In this document: one piece after another, positions 18,173 through 26,949 of the stretch
How the letters are laid out: the number at the start of each line of letters is the position of its first letter
Position numbering within the stretch: the first letter of the stretch is position 1
Assembly: GCA_045125935.1 (NCBI GenBank)
Contig: JBGVNW010000056.1
Location: 1 to 64,000, forward strand
Direction of reading: 5' to 3'
Source: CAG-877 sp045125935
GTDB lineage: Bacteria > Bacillota_I > Bacilli_A > RF39 > UBA660
Length of the DNA stretch: 64,000 nt
Notes under the pieces: model-generated
The model's database searches: none
Told to the model about the DNA's origin: nothing
What the model saw: only the letters and a program-made list of their open reading frames with translations
Position numbers and translations under genes: made by a program

Positions 18173-19132
18173 CTATTCTTTCTCTTCTAAATTTTCTGAA
18201 ATTATATATCTTGGTCTTCTTTTTGTTTCATTGTACATTTTTCCAATATATTCACCAATTATTCCAATACTAATCATTTGTAGGCCACCGATAAACCAAA
18301 TTGATATTGATAGGAATGTCCAACCATCTACGGTATTTCCAGTTAGTTTTCTGATTAGTGAGTAAAACATTATTATGATACTAATAAATAGAATTACAAA
18401 ACCAGCGCTACAAATCATTCTTAATGGTTTAATACTAAAAGATGTAATTCCATCCCAGGCAAAATTAAGCATTTTCTTTAATGGATATTTTGATTTTCCA
18501 GCAAATCTTTCATTTCTTTCATAATATACAATATCTGATTTATAGCCAACTAAAGGAAACATTCCGCGTAAAAATAAATTTACTTCTTTAAAATTTTCAA
18601 ATTCATCTAGGATCTTTTTAGTTGTTAGACGATAGTCAGCATGATTATAGACGATGTCTACTCCTAAAACTTTCATAAATTTATAAAAGCCTTCGGCAGT
18701 CATTCGTTTAAACCAAGTGTCTTTTTTTCTTGCACTACGAACGCCATAAACAATTTCACAACCAGCATTATATTTTTCTAGCATTTCATCGATAGCATTA
18801 ATATCATCTTGAAGATCGGCATCCATACTTATGATAACATCAGCATATTCTTTAGCAGTCATTAAACCACCTAAAAGGGCATTTTGATGGCCACGATTGC
18901 GTGATAGATTTATACCAGTAAAATGTTTTTCTTTGTTACTTATATCTTTTATAATTTCCCAGGTGGTGTCTTTTGATCCATCATTTACATACATAACTTT
19001 ACTATTACTGGAAATCTTTTTATTTTTAATTAGTTTATCTAGTTTTTCTTTAAGTCTTTTTGTTGTTTCTGGTAATACTTCTTCTTCATTATAACAAGGT
19101 ATTACTACGTATAGAATTGGTTCTTTTTTCAT
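18173..19132 (-). CDS. ArnC/DPM1-type GT2 with two C-terminal membrane helices
   Basis: This 319-residue protein has LYVVIPCYNEEEVLPET, YVNDGSKDTTW and SMDADLQDDINAI (the DxD region), then two membrane helices after GKSKYPLKKM. It is the second undecaprenyl-phosphate-sugar synthase of the locus and differs enough from the one at 15310 to suggest a different sugar. AGAGGTG precedes ATG 19132. It is preceded by a soluble GT2 and followed by a GT-C-like protein in the same run of genes from the 23367 promoter. Confidence 0.87.
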   Translation of the reverse strand: MKKEPILYVVIPCYNEEEVLPETTKRLKEKLDKLIKNKKISSNSKVMYVNDGSKDTTWEIIKDISNKEKHFTGINLSRNRGHQNALLGGLMTAKEYADVIISMDADLQDDINAIDEMLEKYNAGCEIVYGVRSARKKDTWFKRMTAEGFYKFMKVLGVDIVYNHADYRLTTKKILDEFENFKEVNLFLRGMFPLVGYKSDIVYYERNERFAGKSKYPLKKMLNFAWDGITSFSIKPLRMICSAGFVILFISIIIMFYSLIRKLTGNTVDGWTFLSISIWFIGGLQMISIGIIGEYIGKMYNETKRRPRYIISENLEEKE

Positions 19133-19141
19133 ACTGCACCT

Positions 19142-20101
19142 CTACTTATTTTTTAGATGGTAAATTTGACAATATACTTTTGATAAAAATTTACTCTTTT
19201 CAATGGTTCTTCTTATAAAGCCTCTGTTTTCATAATAAATGTTATTCTTATAGTTTGGAACATAAGTTTTCATATATGAAAATGTTTCATCAATAAACTG
19301 CATTCCTACTTTAATATCTCTTTGATTACGTTGTTGGATTGTGTAATTAGTAAGAATTTTGACTATAAGTTTTTTTACAGTATCTTGCATATAGTCTTTA
19401 TCTTTAAAATAAAGTCTAATCATATCAACTATCTTTAAAATATCAAATGTTCTTGCATCTCTAACCGTTGTTTCACTATTGCCACGAATAAGGTAGTAAT
19501 TTAGGCGTTTATTTATTTTGGATATTTTAGTAGCCTTATCAAAGGCTTCCGCAACAAAAGGTGCATCCTCATACTTTAAATCTTCAACAAATCTAAGTTT
19601 ATTTTCTTTTATTAATGATGTTTTATAGAGCTTATTCCATGGTGCTAAATTAACATCTAATAATAAATTTGGAGTCTTCTCTAGAGTTGTTGGTTTAAAA
19701 TCTAACAACTTAATTTCTTCTAAATTACCATTTTCATATATTTTATAGAAATCACAAATAACTAGATCACTTTTATCTTTCTTCGCTTTTAAATATAATT
19801 CTTCACAGGCACTCTTTTCCAAATAATCATCACTGTCAATAAACATAAGATAAGCACCGGTTGCTTTTTCAATACCAAAATTTCTTGTTTTTCCAATCCC
19901 TTGATTTTTATTTTTAAAATATTTAATTCTTTTATCAGAATATTTTTTGATGATTTTTTCTGTTGAATCAGTTGAGCCATCGTTGACAAGAATAAATTCT
20001 AATTCTTTCTTTGTTTGGTTCAGTAATGAGTTTAGACACTTATCAATATACTTTTCTGCATTGTATATTGGAACAATTATAGAGATTACTTCATTTTTCA
20101 T
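19142..20101 (-). CDS. GT2 family glycosyltransferase
   Basis: A 319-residue soluble GT2 enzyme with ISIIVPIYNAEKYIDKCLNS, FILVNDGSTDSTEKI and FIDSDDYLEKSACEEL, the DxDD metal site of EpsJ/CpsJ-type transferases. The C-terminal ~120 residues are helical and basic, suggesting peripheral membrane association. It lies 20 bases behind another GT2 gene of the same subfamily, so gene duplication followed by divergence is plausible. It probably adds one sugar to the lipid-linked repeat unit in the cytoplasm. Sugar specificity cannot be read from sequence. Confidence 0.85.
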   Translation of the reverse strand: MKNEVISIIVPIYNAEKYIDKCLNSLLNQTKKELEFILVNDGSTDSTEKIIKKYSDKRIKYFKNKNQGIGKTRNFGIEKATGAYLMFIDSDDYLEKSACEELYLKAKKDKSDLVICDFYKIYENGNLEEIKLLDFKPTTLEKTPNLLLDVNLAPWNKLYKTSLIKENKLRFVEDLKYEDAPFVAEAFDKATKISKINKRLNYYLIRGNSETTVRDARTFDILKIVDMIRLYFKDKDYMQDTVKKLIVKILTNYTIQQRNQRDIKVGMQFIDETFSYMKTYVPNYKNNIYYENRGFIRRTIEKSKFLSKVYCQIYHLKNK

Positions 20102-20121
20102 ATTTAGCCTACTTTCTATTA

Positions 20122-21036
20122 CTATTTCATAATTTTATAGTAAAGTTTTGGGGATATTTTTATAATTAATTTCTTTATTCTTCTGGTTCTTGTATCAACT
20201 AGTAAATTTTCAAATACTTTTTCTTGTTTTAATATCTTTAAATACCTATGATAATCTTTATTTTTTAGTTCTGTTATTTTTAAGATTAAACTATTTGAAA
20301 TAAAGCTTTTGAAATGATTTGAGTTTAAGCTTGTTTTGTCTATTTCTTTTAATAAAAACTGATAATGATTATAAAAATCTATTACTTTTTTCTTTGTCTT
20401 ATCATAATCCTCACTACTCATGATACTATTTTGTCGTTGAAGGTAATTATATCCAATATAAGAAATACTGTTTACTACTTTGGCTTTTATAATAACTAGT
20501 GGAATAAGACCAAAGTCTTCATGAATAGTGCCCTTTTTAAATTCAAAATTTTCTTCTAGATAATATTTTCTTTTAATAGCATAACACCAAGCATTTTCAA
20601 CGAAATGATAATCTGTAATTTTTTTGAAGGCTTTTTCGCCGCTTAGACCAGTAAAAGCTCTTTCTTTATATTCAACTATTTTATCAGGATATTTTTCTTT
20701 GATTTGGAATCTAACTAAATCAGGATTGTTTTTTAGTGATTTTTTTATTTCACAGAGAAGATTTTTCTCTAAATAATCATCACTATCTAAGAAAAGAAGA
20801 TATTCCCCTTTTGCTTCTTTTACCCCTCTATTACGTGCAGCGCTTAAACCACTATTTTCTTGATTAATTATTTTTACTTTATATTTTTTAGCAATTTCCA
20901 TACTGTTATCTTTGGTTCCGTCATTAACAACTATTACTTCAAAATCTTTTTCAGTTTGAGCAAAAACACTATCAAGACATTTTTTAATATACTCCTCTAC
21001 ATTATATACTGGTATTATGATACTAAACTTTGGCAT
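20122..21036 (-). CDS. GT2 family glycosyltransferase
   Basis: A 304-residue GT2 enzyme with FSIIIPVYNVEEYIKKCLDS, VIVVNDGTKDNSM and LFLDSDDYLEKNL. The C-terminal third is Lys-rich and helical. Its ATG overlaps the stop of the upstream polymerase-GT4 gene (TAATG), with GAGGTGA just before, so the two are translationally coupled. The neighbouring GT2 at 19142 shares the same subfamily features. It is a cytoplasmic step in building the repeat unit. Confidence 0.86.
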   Translation of the reverse strand: MPKFSIIIPVYNVEEYIKKCLDSVFAQTEKDFEVIVVNDGTKDNSMEIAKKYKVKIINQENSGLSAARNRGVKEAKGEYLLFLDSDDYLEKNLLCEIKKSLKNNPDLVRFQIKEKYPDKIVEYKERAFTGLSGEKAFKKITDYHFVENAWCYAIKRKYYLEENFEFKKGTIHEDFGLIPLVIIKAKVVNSISYIGYNYLQRQNSIMSSEDYDKTKKKVIDFYNHYQFLLKEIDKTSLNSNHFKSFISNSLILKITELKNKDYHRYLKILKQEKVFENLLVDTRTRRIKKLIIKISPKLYYKIMK

Positions 21037-23342
21037 TACTTCACCTCATCAAATATTTTTTCTAAATTTTGCATTCGTTCTTTTTGAACTTTATCAAAAT
21101 CAATAGTTTTTGTTTTTATGTTCTTTTCTAAGATTGACTTTACTTTTTCTAACATTTTCTTTTCTTCTTTTGGAATAATTACTGCGAAATCTTTTCCTAT
21201 ATTTATTTTATCATCACTAACATCTATTGTTGTGATAATTGGTTTATTTAAAACAATTGCTTCTAAATACGTTACAGGAAAACCTTCATAATCAGATGTT
21301 AAAATAATATAATCTGCCTTTACCATATATGGATATGGATTAGTCTTTTTACCAAAGAAAATTACTCTATCTTTTATTTTTAACTTTTTAGTAGTATCTT
21401 CATACATTTTTCGATCTGGTCCATCACCAATTATCCATAACTGTGTATCTTTTAAATTACTGATAAGATTAAGTATGCGTGTTACTTTCTTAGAAGAATC
21501 ATCTAATCTACCGACAAAAACAAATAATCTTTTATTTTTTTCAACAGTAATCTTTTCTTTAGATAAAGTCTTTATTTTAGATACATTAATAAAATTATTA
21601 AATACTAGACATTTATCATTTAGTTGTGGATAAAGTTCTAAAAAATCAGTCTTTGACTCATTAGATACAAATATCAAATATTTAAAGTCATTAATATTTC
21701 TGGTATCAAAAAAATCTTTGACGTCCTTTTCTTCCTTATATGTATATCTATAATTACTGTGAACATATAAGGCATTATTTTTTGAGGCAATACGTGTAAT
21801 TTTATTACCACTTAAGCTATATGTTGCGTAGCAACAACTAAAGTCATAATTATTATAGTTTATAATCGCAAAATTTAATTTTCTAATAAAATTTATAGCT
21901 TTACGAATAATTTTATTTTTGTTAGTAGAAACTTTTAGTTCTTGAACTTTAACTTTTTCTGGAACATCATCTAAGAAGATACCCTTTTTCTCTTCTAAGA
22001 CTAAAGTAACATTATACTTATCATAATTAATATTATTTAGCAAATTAATAAGAGCTGTTTCTATTCCTCCTAAATCCAAATTGTACGCAGTAAATAATAA
22101 ACTACGTTTCTTATTACAGTCTAGCGATAAAATTACAATCGCAACAATGATACTTACTGCTGGAGCGGTAATTATGTGACCAGTAAAGAAAGATAATAAA
22201 ACTATTAGTAAAAAGCTTACATTTGTCATATACATATCAAAATTATATACTCTTTTTTGAAAAGCAAACTTTAATAAGACATAAATTGGTATAAACATAA
22301 AAAGTATAAAACCGATAAGTCCATGGCTAAAATAAATATCATAATAATCCATTTCGATTAATTTAGTTGTCTTATTTTCATTAATATAACCTATTCCAAA
22401 TAGTTTTTGATATAGACTAGAATCCTTATATTTATATGATTTATCCGTATAAAAAGTAAGTCTTTCACTAAAAATGAAATGATCTATTAATTGTTCATCT
22501 TCTAGAACTTCAACAATACTATTTATTTTTAAAAATTCTAGATGAACTTTAATATTTTTATAAAAGTTTGTTTTAGGAATTACTATTATTAAAGATAAAG
22601 CTCCTATTACAACAACTAAAAATGATAGTAATATTGGTTTATACTTTTTCATTTTAAAGTAGTGGCCTATTATCCATAAAAAAGTCATTCCAATAGTTAT
22701 TAAAAGTGCAAGTAAAGGTGTCTTTGTTCCAATAGTTAGAATTACAAATAAATATAGTAAAGAAAATAAGATTTTTAAAAGTAGACCTTTTGTTTCCTTA
22801 AATAAGATAAATACAAGTGGCGTAATAATTGAAATAATACCACTTATTTCATTCGCAGAATTATAAAAACCTAAAGTACCCGTCTTAGTTACTTGGTATG
22901 TTTTAAAACCTACATTTAATAAAATTGGGATAAAGATCGAAATCAAATAGATAAATAATGTTGCTATTAAAGTTAATTTACTTATTCTTATTTCATCTTT
23001 TAAATCATATAAAGATATAAGAAGTAATGGAAAATAAAAGACTCTTAATAAACCTTGAAGCTCACTAAAAATACTTATATCTTTAAAAATAATATTTCCA
23101 AGTAAATATAGACATGCATAACAAGCAAATAATAAATAATAGATAAGAGATTTTTTCTTTTTAAAGACAAAAACTGTAGAATACATTATAAATAATAGAA
23201 ATAACATTCTAATAACTATACCAAGTGTTAAGTTTAAATTAAAGATATTAAGACAAATACCAGTAATTAAATCAATTATTGGCTGTAAAATAATAAAGAT
23301 AGTTAAATACTTACTAAAATTTTGCTTTATAACTTTATTCAT
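21036..23342 (-). CDS. O-antigen ligase/polymerase-like protein fused to GT4
   Basis: The predicted 768-residue protein has ~400 residues of membrane helices (about eleven), with a long outer loop before the last helices, as in Wzy/WaaL-type polymerases or ligases. A cytoplasmic GT4 domain follows, with LFTAYNLDLGGIETALINLL, VFVGRLDDSSKKVTRIL, IIGDGPDRKMYE and TSDYEGFPVTYLEAIVLNKP (the EX7E motif). A longer in-frame start at 23414 exists, but AAAAGGTG eight bases before ATG 23342 and the membrane anchor right after it favour 23342. It heads the long glycan-assembly run from the extended -10 at 23367. Fusing an outer-face polymerase or ligase to a cytoplasmic transferase is unusual. Confidence 0.78.
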   Translation of the reverse strand: MNKVIKQNFSKYLTIFIILQPIIDLITGICLNIFNLNLTLGIVIRMLFLLFIMYSTVFVFKKKKSLIYYLLFACYACLYLLGNIIFKDISIFSELQGLLRVFYFPLLLISLYDLKDEIRISKLTLIATLFIYLISIFIPILLNVGFKTYQVTKTGTLGFYNSANEISGIISIITPLVFILFKETKGLLLKILFSLLYLFVILTIGTKTPLLALLITIGMTFLWIIGHYFKMKKYKPILLSFLVVVIGALSLIIVIPKTNFYKNIKVHLEFLKINSIVEVLEDEQLIDHFIFSERLTFYTDKSYKYKDSSLYQKLFGIGYINENKTTKLIEMDYYDIYFSHGLIGFILFMFIPIYVLLKFAFQKRVYNFDMYMTNVSFLLIVLLSFFTGHIITAPAVSIIVAIVILSLDCNKKRSLLFTAYNLDLGGIETALINLLNNINYDKYNVTLVLEEKKGIFLDDVPEKVKVQELKVSTNKNKIIRKAINFIRKLNFAIINYNNYDFSCCYATYSLSGNKITRIASKNNALYVHSNYRYTYKEEKDVKDFFDTRNINDFKYLIFVSNESKTDFLELYPQLNDKCLVFNNFINVSKIKTLSKEKITVEKNKRLFVFVGRLDDSSKKVTRILNLISNLKDTQLWIIGDGPDRKMYEDTTKKLKIKDRVIFFGKKTNPYPYMVKADYIILTSDYEGFPVTYLEAIVLNKPIITTIDVSDDKINIGKDFAVIIPKEEKKMLEKVKSILEKNIKTKTIDFDKVQKERMQNLEKIFDEVK

Positions 23343-23366
23343 AAAGTACCCACCTTTTCTAATTCG

Positions 23367-23375
23367 ATTATAACA
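23367..23375 (-). promoter_or_regulatory. Extended -10 promoter of the polysaccharide assembly genes
   Basis: TGTTATAAT reads toward the polymerase-GT4 gene, about 25 bases upstream of its start. No convincing -35 is present. Confidence 0.55.
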
Positions 23376-23417
23376 TAAATACTGACATTTTTCTATTTTC
23401 TTGGGAAAACCCAACTT

Positions 23418-23434
23418 TTAGACATTCTTTGACA
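23418..23434. promoter_or_regulatory. TGT-direct-repeat element shared with the 34.7-kb divergent region
   Basis: On the minus strand the site is TGTCAAAGAATGTCTAA. A 16/17 match, TGTAAAAGAATGTCTAA, lies at 34740-34756. Both occur in divergent intergenic regions next to plus-strand PASTA-bearing envelope genes. Confidence 0.45.
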
Positions 23435-23453
23435 GTTCAAATTATCGTATTTG

Positions 23454-23482
23454 TTTATATTTTACATTAATTATTGTATAAT
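23454..23482 (+). promoter_or_regulatory. Promoter of the PASTA protein gene
   Basis: TTTATA (23454-23459) and TATAAT (23477-23482) are 17 bases apart, 25 bases before the TTG start. The -35 is a partial match to consensus. Confidence 0.6.
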
Positions 23483-23506
23483 TATATTAAGATTGAGGTG
23501 ATATGC

Positions 23507-25486
23507 TTGTCTAAGAAAAATAATAAAAATAGGACTTTAAAAAATGAAGAGTTTAAAGATAAAAATAAGAAAATAGATGATAAGAAAGTTACTGAGAAAA
23601 AGATAGAGATTAAGGAAGAAAAGAAAGAGTTAAAAAGTAATATAGAAAGAAAAGAAAAAGTTTCTAATACTGAAAGAAATACAGTAAAGGTCATTAAGAG
23701 AAAAAACTCTCTTTTCTTAAATATTTTAATTGTATTAGTATTACTTAGTGGAGGAGCTTATTTTATTACTTCTTTATTAAATTATAATACATTAGGTGAT
23801 ATTGTGAATGGTTTACTACTACTAGGAATTACAATATTTTTTATCGCAGCTTGTTGTACTAATCCTAGTAAAAAGAAAGGAAGTAGTTATTTAGCCTTAA
23901 TTATACTTTTTATTTATCAATTACTTGGTAGTTTAGTAAATTATGGAATAATTACTTGGCCTACTAATACAATTGGTAATTTTGTTGGTAAGAGTCTAAC
24001 AGAAGTTATTGAATGGTCTAATAAAAATGATATTACACTTACACAACAGTATGAATATAGTGACTTAATTCCAGAATATCATGTTATTTATCAAGATGTT
24101 GATCCTGGAACTAAGATAAATAATATTAAAAAACTTTCTGTTTCAATTAGTGAAGGACCTAGTCCTTATAAGGAAATAGTTATTCCTAATATGGTTGGTT
24201 GGGACACTGATGCAGTTTTAGAATTTATTGAGGAAAATCATTTAACTAATGTTTTAGTTGAGTTTGTACAAAGTAGTGAAAAAGAAAATTGTTTAATTGA
24301 ACAAAGTAAAAGTGGTAATATAAAGAGAAATGATGAAATTAAATTTACTTTTTCTTATGGTGAGGAAAGATCTTATAGTGAAGTTAAATTGATCGATTTA
24401 ACTAATAAGAGTAAATTTGAAGCAGAGTTTTATTTAAAACAGTATGGTATTAAATATGAATTTGATTATGGCTTTTCAGATGATATTGAACGTGGTAATG
24501 TAATTACACAGGATATTGCTCCAGGAACAACAATTTCAATTAGTGGTGATGATGTAAAAACTATTAAAGTTACAATTAGTAAAGGTCCCAAAATTATAGT
24601 TCCAGATTTAACAAAATTAAGTGTTGCAGAAATTACTGATTGGGTTATTAAAAATAATTTAAAAATAGAATTTAAAGATCGTTATGATGATACTGTAGAA
24701 GAAAATGGGGTTGCAGATGTTAATTATAAAAAAGATGATGTTATTGAAGAAGGTACATTAATTACAGTTACTATTTCTAAAGGTAAATTAACTATGCAAG
24801 ATTTTGATTCATATAGTCAATTTAGAGAATGGGCTGACAAATATGGTATTACTTATGAGGAACAGCATGAATTTAATAATGATGTTGCTGCGGGAGATGT
24901 AATTAAATATTCATATGAGGTTGGATCTACCATTAAAAATGGCGATGTTGTAGTTGTGACAATATCTGATGGTAAAAAAGTATCAGTACCAAATGTTGTT
25001 GGATTGACTAAGACTCAAGCAACTAATAAATTAAGTGATGCTGGATTAGGATATAGTTTTGTTTATAAATATAGTAGTAGCGTTGCTCAAGGAAAAGCAA
25101 TTAGTCAATCAATTAGTTACGGAGCTGAAGTTTCCAAAGGTACAACTGTTACAGTTACAATAAGTAATGGTCCAAAGCCAACAAGTAGTAATTCAGGTAG
25201 TAGTTCAAGCAGCAGTTCAAGTAGTTCTTCTACTGTTACATGTACTCCTAAAACTTATACAATCGGCAGAGAATTAAATAATATATTTGCTAATTACTCT
25301 GGATTTGATACCGTTAAAGCACAATTATATTCATTCTTTGCAAGTAATTATCCAAATGTAAAAATTAGTGTTGTTGGTGTTGATGGTGGAGATGCTACTA
25401 GTGGTTCTTATATTAGTGGTATTGGTCCAGGAAGTTCTATTACAAGTTGTAATAGTTCTGCTTATACAATTCAAATTGCTAAATAA
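23507..25486 (+). CDS. Membrane protein with six PASTA repeats and no kinase domain
   Basis: Translation most likely begins at TTG 23507, six bases after GAGGTG; an in-frame ATG at 23474 lies inside the promoter. The 659-residue protein has a ~65-residue Lys/Glu-rich cytoplasmic head, three membrane helices (~68-90, 97-117, 126-146), then six PASTA-like repeats (~155-575). The last three are the clearest (VPDLTKLSVAEI, and VPNVVGLTKTQATNKL ending in GTTVTVTISNGP). A Ser-rich linker leads to an ~80-residue C-terminal domain with two Cys that may form a disulfide. PASTA domains usually bind muropeptides on Ser/Thr kinases such as PknB or on PBPs. Here no kinase or penicillin-binding domain is present, so it may act as a wall-sensing or scaffolding protein. 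Confidence 0.85.
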   Translation: MSKKNNKNRTLKNEEFKDKNKKIDDKKVTEKKIEIKEEKKELKSNIERKEKVSNTERNTVKVIKRKNSLFLNILIVLVLLSGGAYFITSLLNYNTLGDIVNGLLLLGITIFFIAACCTNPSKKKGSSYLALIILFIYQLLGSLVNYGIITWPTNTIGNFVGKSLTEVIEWSNKNDITLTQQYEYSDLIPEYHVIYQDVDPGTKINNIKKLSVSISEGPSPYKEIVIPNMVGWDTDAVLEFIEENHLTNVLVEFVQSSEKENCLIEQSKSGNIKRNDEIKFTFSYGEERSYSEVKLIDLTNKSKFEAEFYLKQYGIKYEFDYGFSDDIERGNVITQDIAPGTTISISGDDVKTIKVTISKGPKIIVPDLTKLSVAEITDWVIKNNLKIEFKDRYDDTVEENGVADVNYKKDDVIEEGTLITVTISKGKLTMQDFDSYSQFREWADKYGITYEEQHEFNNDVAAGDVIKYSYEVGSTIKNGDVVVVTISDGKKVSVPNVVGLTKTQATNKLSDAGLGYSFVYKYSSSVAQGKAISQSISYGAEVSKGTTVTVTISNGPKPTSSNSGSSSSSSSSSSSTVTCTPKTYTIGRELNNIFANYSGFDTVKAQLYSFFASNYPNVKISVVGVDGGDATSGSYISGIGPGSSITSCNSSAYTIQIAK

Positions 25487-25519
25487 AAAAATACTTCCTT
25501 ACTTGGGAAGTATTTTTTT
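25487..25519 (+). terminator. Terminator of the PASTA protein gene
   Basis: ATACTTCC and GGAAGTAT form an 8-bp stem, extended by A-T pairs, followed by TTTTTTT. It starts directly after the stop codon. Confidence 0.9.
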
Positions 25520-25826
25520 GTAAAGGATTAAAACTAAGTAATTAGTTTCTCTATTAATTTTGAACTTACATATGTAATAAAATGTTCAACTATACTCTGT
25601 TTTACTTATTTTATTACCCCTGATAATATCTACTTATTCTCAACTACTGTTATTTTGTTATAATAAATTTTTTGTTCTAATCCAGAAATATTTTTAGACT
25701 TAAAGTTAATGATCACTGTAATTAGTGATGAGGTTTTTACATTTTCATAAATTCACCTTCTATATTCATAATCATACTAATTATATTTCTAGTACATGAA
25801 CTTATTTCTTATAGATTTTTAATATT
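25520..25826. other. Non-coding gap, no recognised feature
   Basis: About 300 AT-rich bases lie between two convergent units. I find no open frame with a ribosome site, no tRNA-like fold and no clear promoter. A short dyad, ATCACT-6-AGTGAT near 25710, is the only structure and has no T-run. The region may be the decayed remainder of a gene. Confidence 0.5.
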
Positions 25827-25984
25827 TTATTTTTTCACTATTTTTATTACAACTGTTATTAATACTATAATTCCTAGGACGAGCATTACTTTTCCAAATA
25901 TTGTGTCATAAGAAATGCTCCCCATCCCAATGAAACTACCACCAACAGCACTAAGTGTACCTATTCCTGCTTTTTGTTTTTCAT
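25827..25984 (-). pseudogene. Small membrane-protein gene with a -1 frameshift
   Basis: ATG 25984 overlaps the TGA of the PHP gene (ATGA) and has GAGGAG five bases upstream, so a real start is there. The frame closes after seven codons (MKNKKQE). A -1 shift within CAAAAAG opens a frame that runs on to a TAA at 25827, giving MKNKK followed by AGIGTLSAVGGSFIGMGSIS and a hydrophobic helix ending IVKK. The product would be ~52 residues with one or two membrane segments. Either an indel broke the gene or the A-rich run allows slippage. I do not recognise the family. Confidence 0.6.
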
Positions 25985-26817
25985 AAATTCTCCTCGTCTA
26001 TCCAAGATACTATGTCCTGAATCATTTCTTTAGTTAAATATTCACATTCAAGAGTATTATTTTCATGACCATGATAATCAGTTCCGCAAGAAACTAATAA
26101 ATTATTTTCCTTAGCAAATTTATACAAATAAGCAACTTCTTCTTTAGATTTCGGATTATTACAAATCTCTATTCCATCTACATAGTCTTTTACATCATTT
26201 AAAACATCTTCAACGTGGAGATGGTAGTGGAATGGATGTGCTAAAAATACTTTACCTTTATTTTGATGAATTACTTCTTGTAATTCTTTTAAATCTGGCC
26301 ATACTAAGTGCATATCAATATATAACGGAAAGTCTTTATCAATTGTGCCTAATCTGTATAAATCCCCTGGTCGGGTAATATTATATTTATTTAGAAACAT
26401 TTCATTTAGCATTCTGTATATACCAAAATGAGCATATTCTTTACTTGAATCGTATGTATTAACTTCAGTTAACTCTATTCCTTTTTCATTACAAAGCTCA
26501 ACTAACTTATTAAATATCTTTTGTTGCCTTTTAGCGACCGTTTGATATTTTTCTTTGGCATAATTTAAAACATTATCTAGGTTAAAACCATAACAAACAA
26601 AATCATAAGTATGGTTATTAATTATAGCATCAGCTTCAAGACCAGTTATTACTTTAATTTCTTGGTTTAAACTAATTTTTTTATATGCTTCACACGTGTT
26701 GTGGTCAGTAATAGATACTATATCATGCCCCGTATCTTTTAGCTTTTTTATTAGTTCATCTGGTTCAAATACTCCATCCAATGAACAGTTTGAATGTGTA
26801 TGTAGATTTATTTTCAT
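25981..26817 (-). CDS. PHP-domain phosphoesterase
   Basis: The 278-residue protein has the four PHP metal-binding motifs. These are INLHTHSNCSLDG (HxH), SITDHNT (D-H), a Glu in TGLEADAI with AHPFHYHLH, and CGTDYHGHEN (D-H). PHP proteins such as YciV/TrpH-type 3',5'-nucleotide phosphatases, histidinol phosphatases and CpsB-like phosphatases hydrolyse phosphoesters in the cytoplasm. Length fits the YciV/TrpH class, but the substrate is not certain. AAAGGAG lies five bases before ATG 26817. It has a good promoter and ends in a 4-base overlap with the frameshifted small gene. Confidence 0.87.
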   Translation of the reverse strand: MKINLHTHSNCSLDGVFEPDELIKKLKDTGHDIVSITDHNTCEAYKKISLNQEIKVITGLEADAIINNHTYDFVCYGFNLDNVLNYAKEKYQTVAKRQQKIFNKLVELCNEKGIELTEVNTYDSSKEYAHFGIYRMLNEMFLNKYNITRPGDLYRLGTIDKDFPLYIDMHLVWPDLKELQEVIHQNKGKVFLAHPFHYHLHVEDVLNDVKDYVDGIEICNNPKSKEEVAYLYKFAKENNLLVSCGTDYHGHENNTLECEYLTKEMIQDIVSWIDEENL

Positions 26818-26839
26818 AATGACTCCTTTTATTATGTTG

Positions 26840-26868
26840 ATTGTATCATGTATGATTTAAGTTGTAAA
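26840..26868 (-). promoter_or_regulatory. Promoter of the PHP phosphoesterase gene
   Basis: On the minus strand TTTACA (26868-26863) and TACAAT (26845-26840) are 17 bases apart, with TG at the extended -10 position. Confidence 0.75.
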
Positions 26869-26884
26869 TTAAAGAAAAATTAAT

Positions 26885-26931
26885 TATATAAAAACCTCGT
26901 TTCCTATGTCTAAGAAACGGGGTTCATATCA
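26885..26931 (-). mobile_element. Solitary IS3-family element end acting as a terminator
   Basis: AACCTCGTTTC (26893-26903) and GAAACGGGGTT (26914-26924) form a hairpin that on the minus strand is followed by TTTTATAT. The arms, plus TATCA outside and TATAAA inside, are identical to the end of the deleted IS at 37290-37330; only the loop differs. No transposase or second end is nearby. It lies 19 bases after the stop of the MacB-like gene, which has no other terminator. Confidence 0.75.
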
Positions 26932-26949
26932 AATCTATTTACTTAATAA

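Noticed and set aside
25201..25240. Ser codon run resembling a tandem repeat
   Set aside because: It encodes the Ser-rich linker of the PASTA protein and is ordinary low complexity.
25711..25730. ATCACT/AGTGAT dyad
   Set aside because: Short stem, no T-run and no gene that needs it; no function can be supported.
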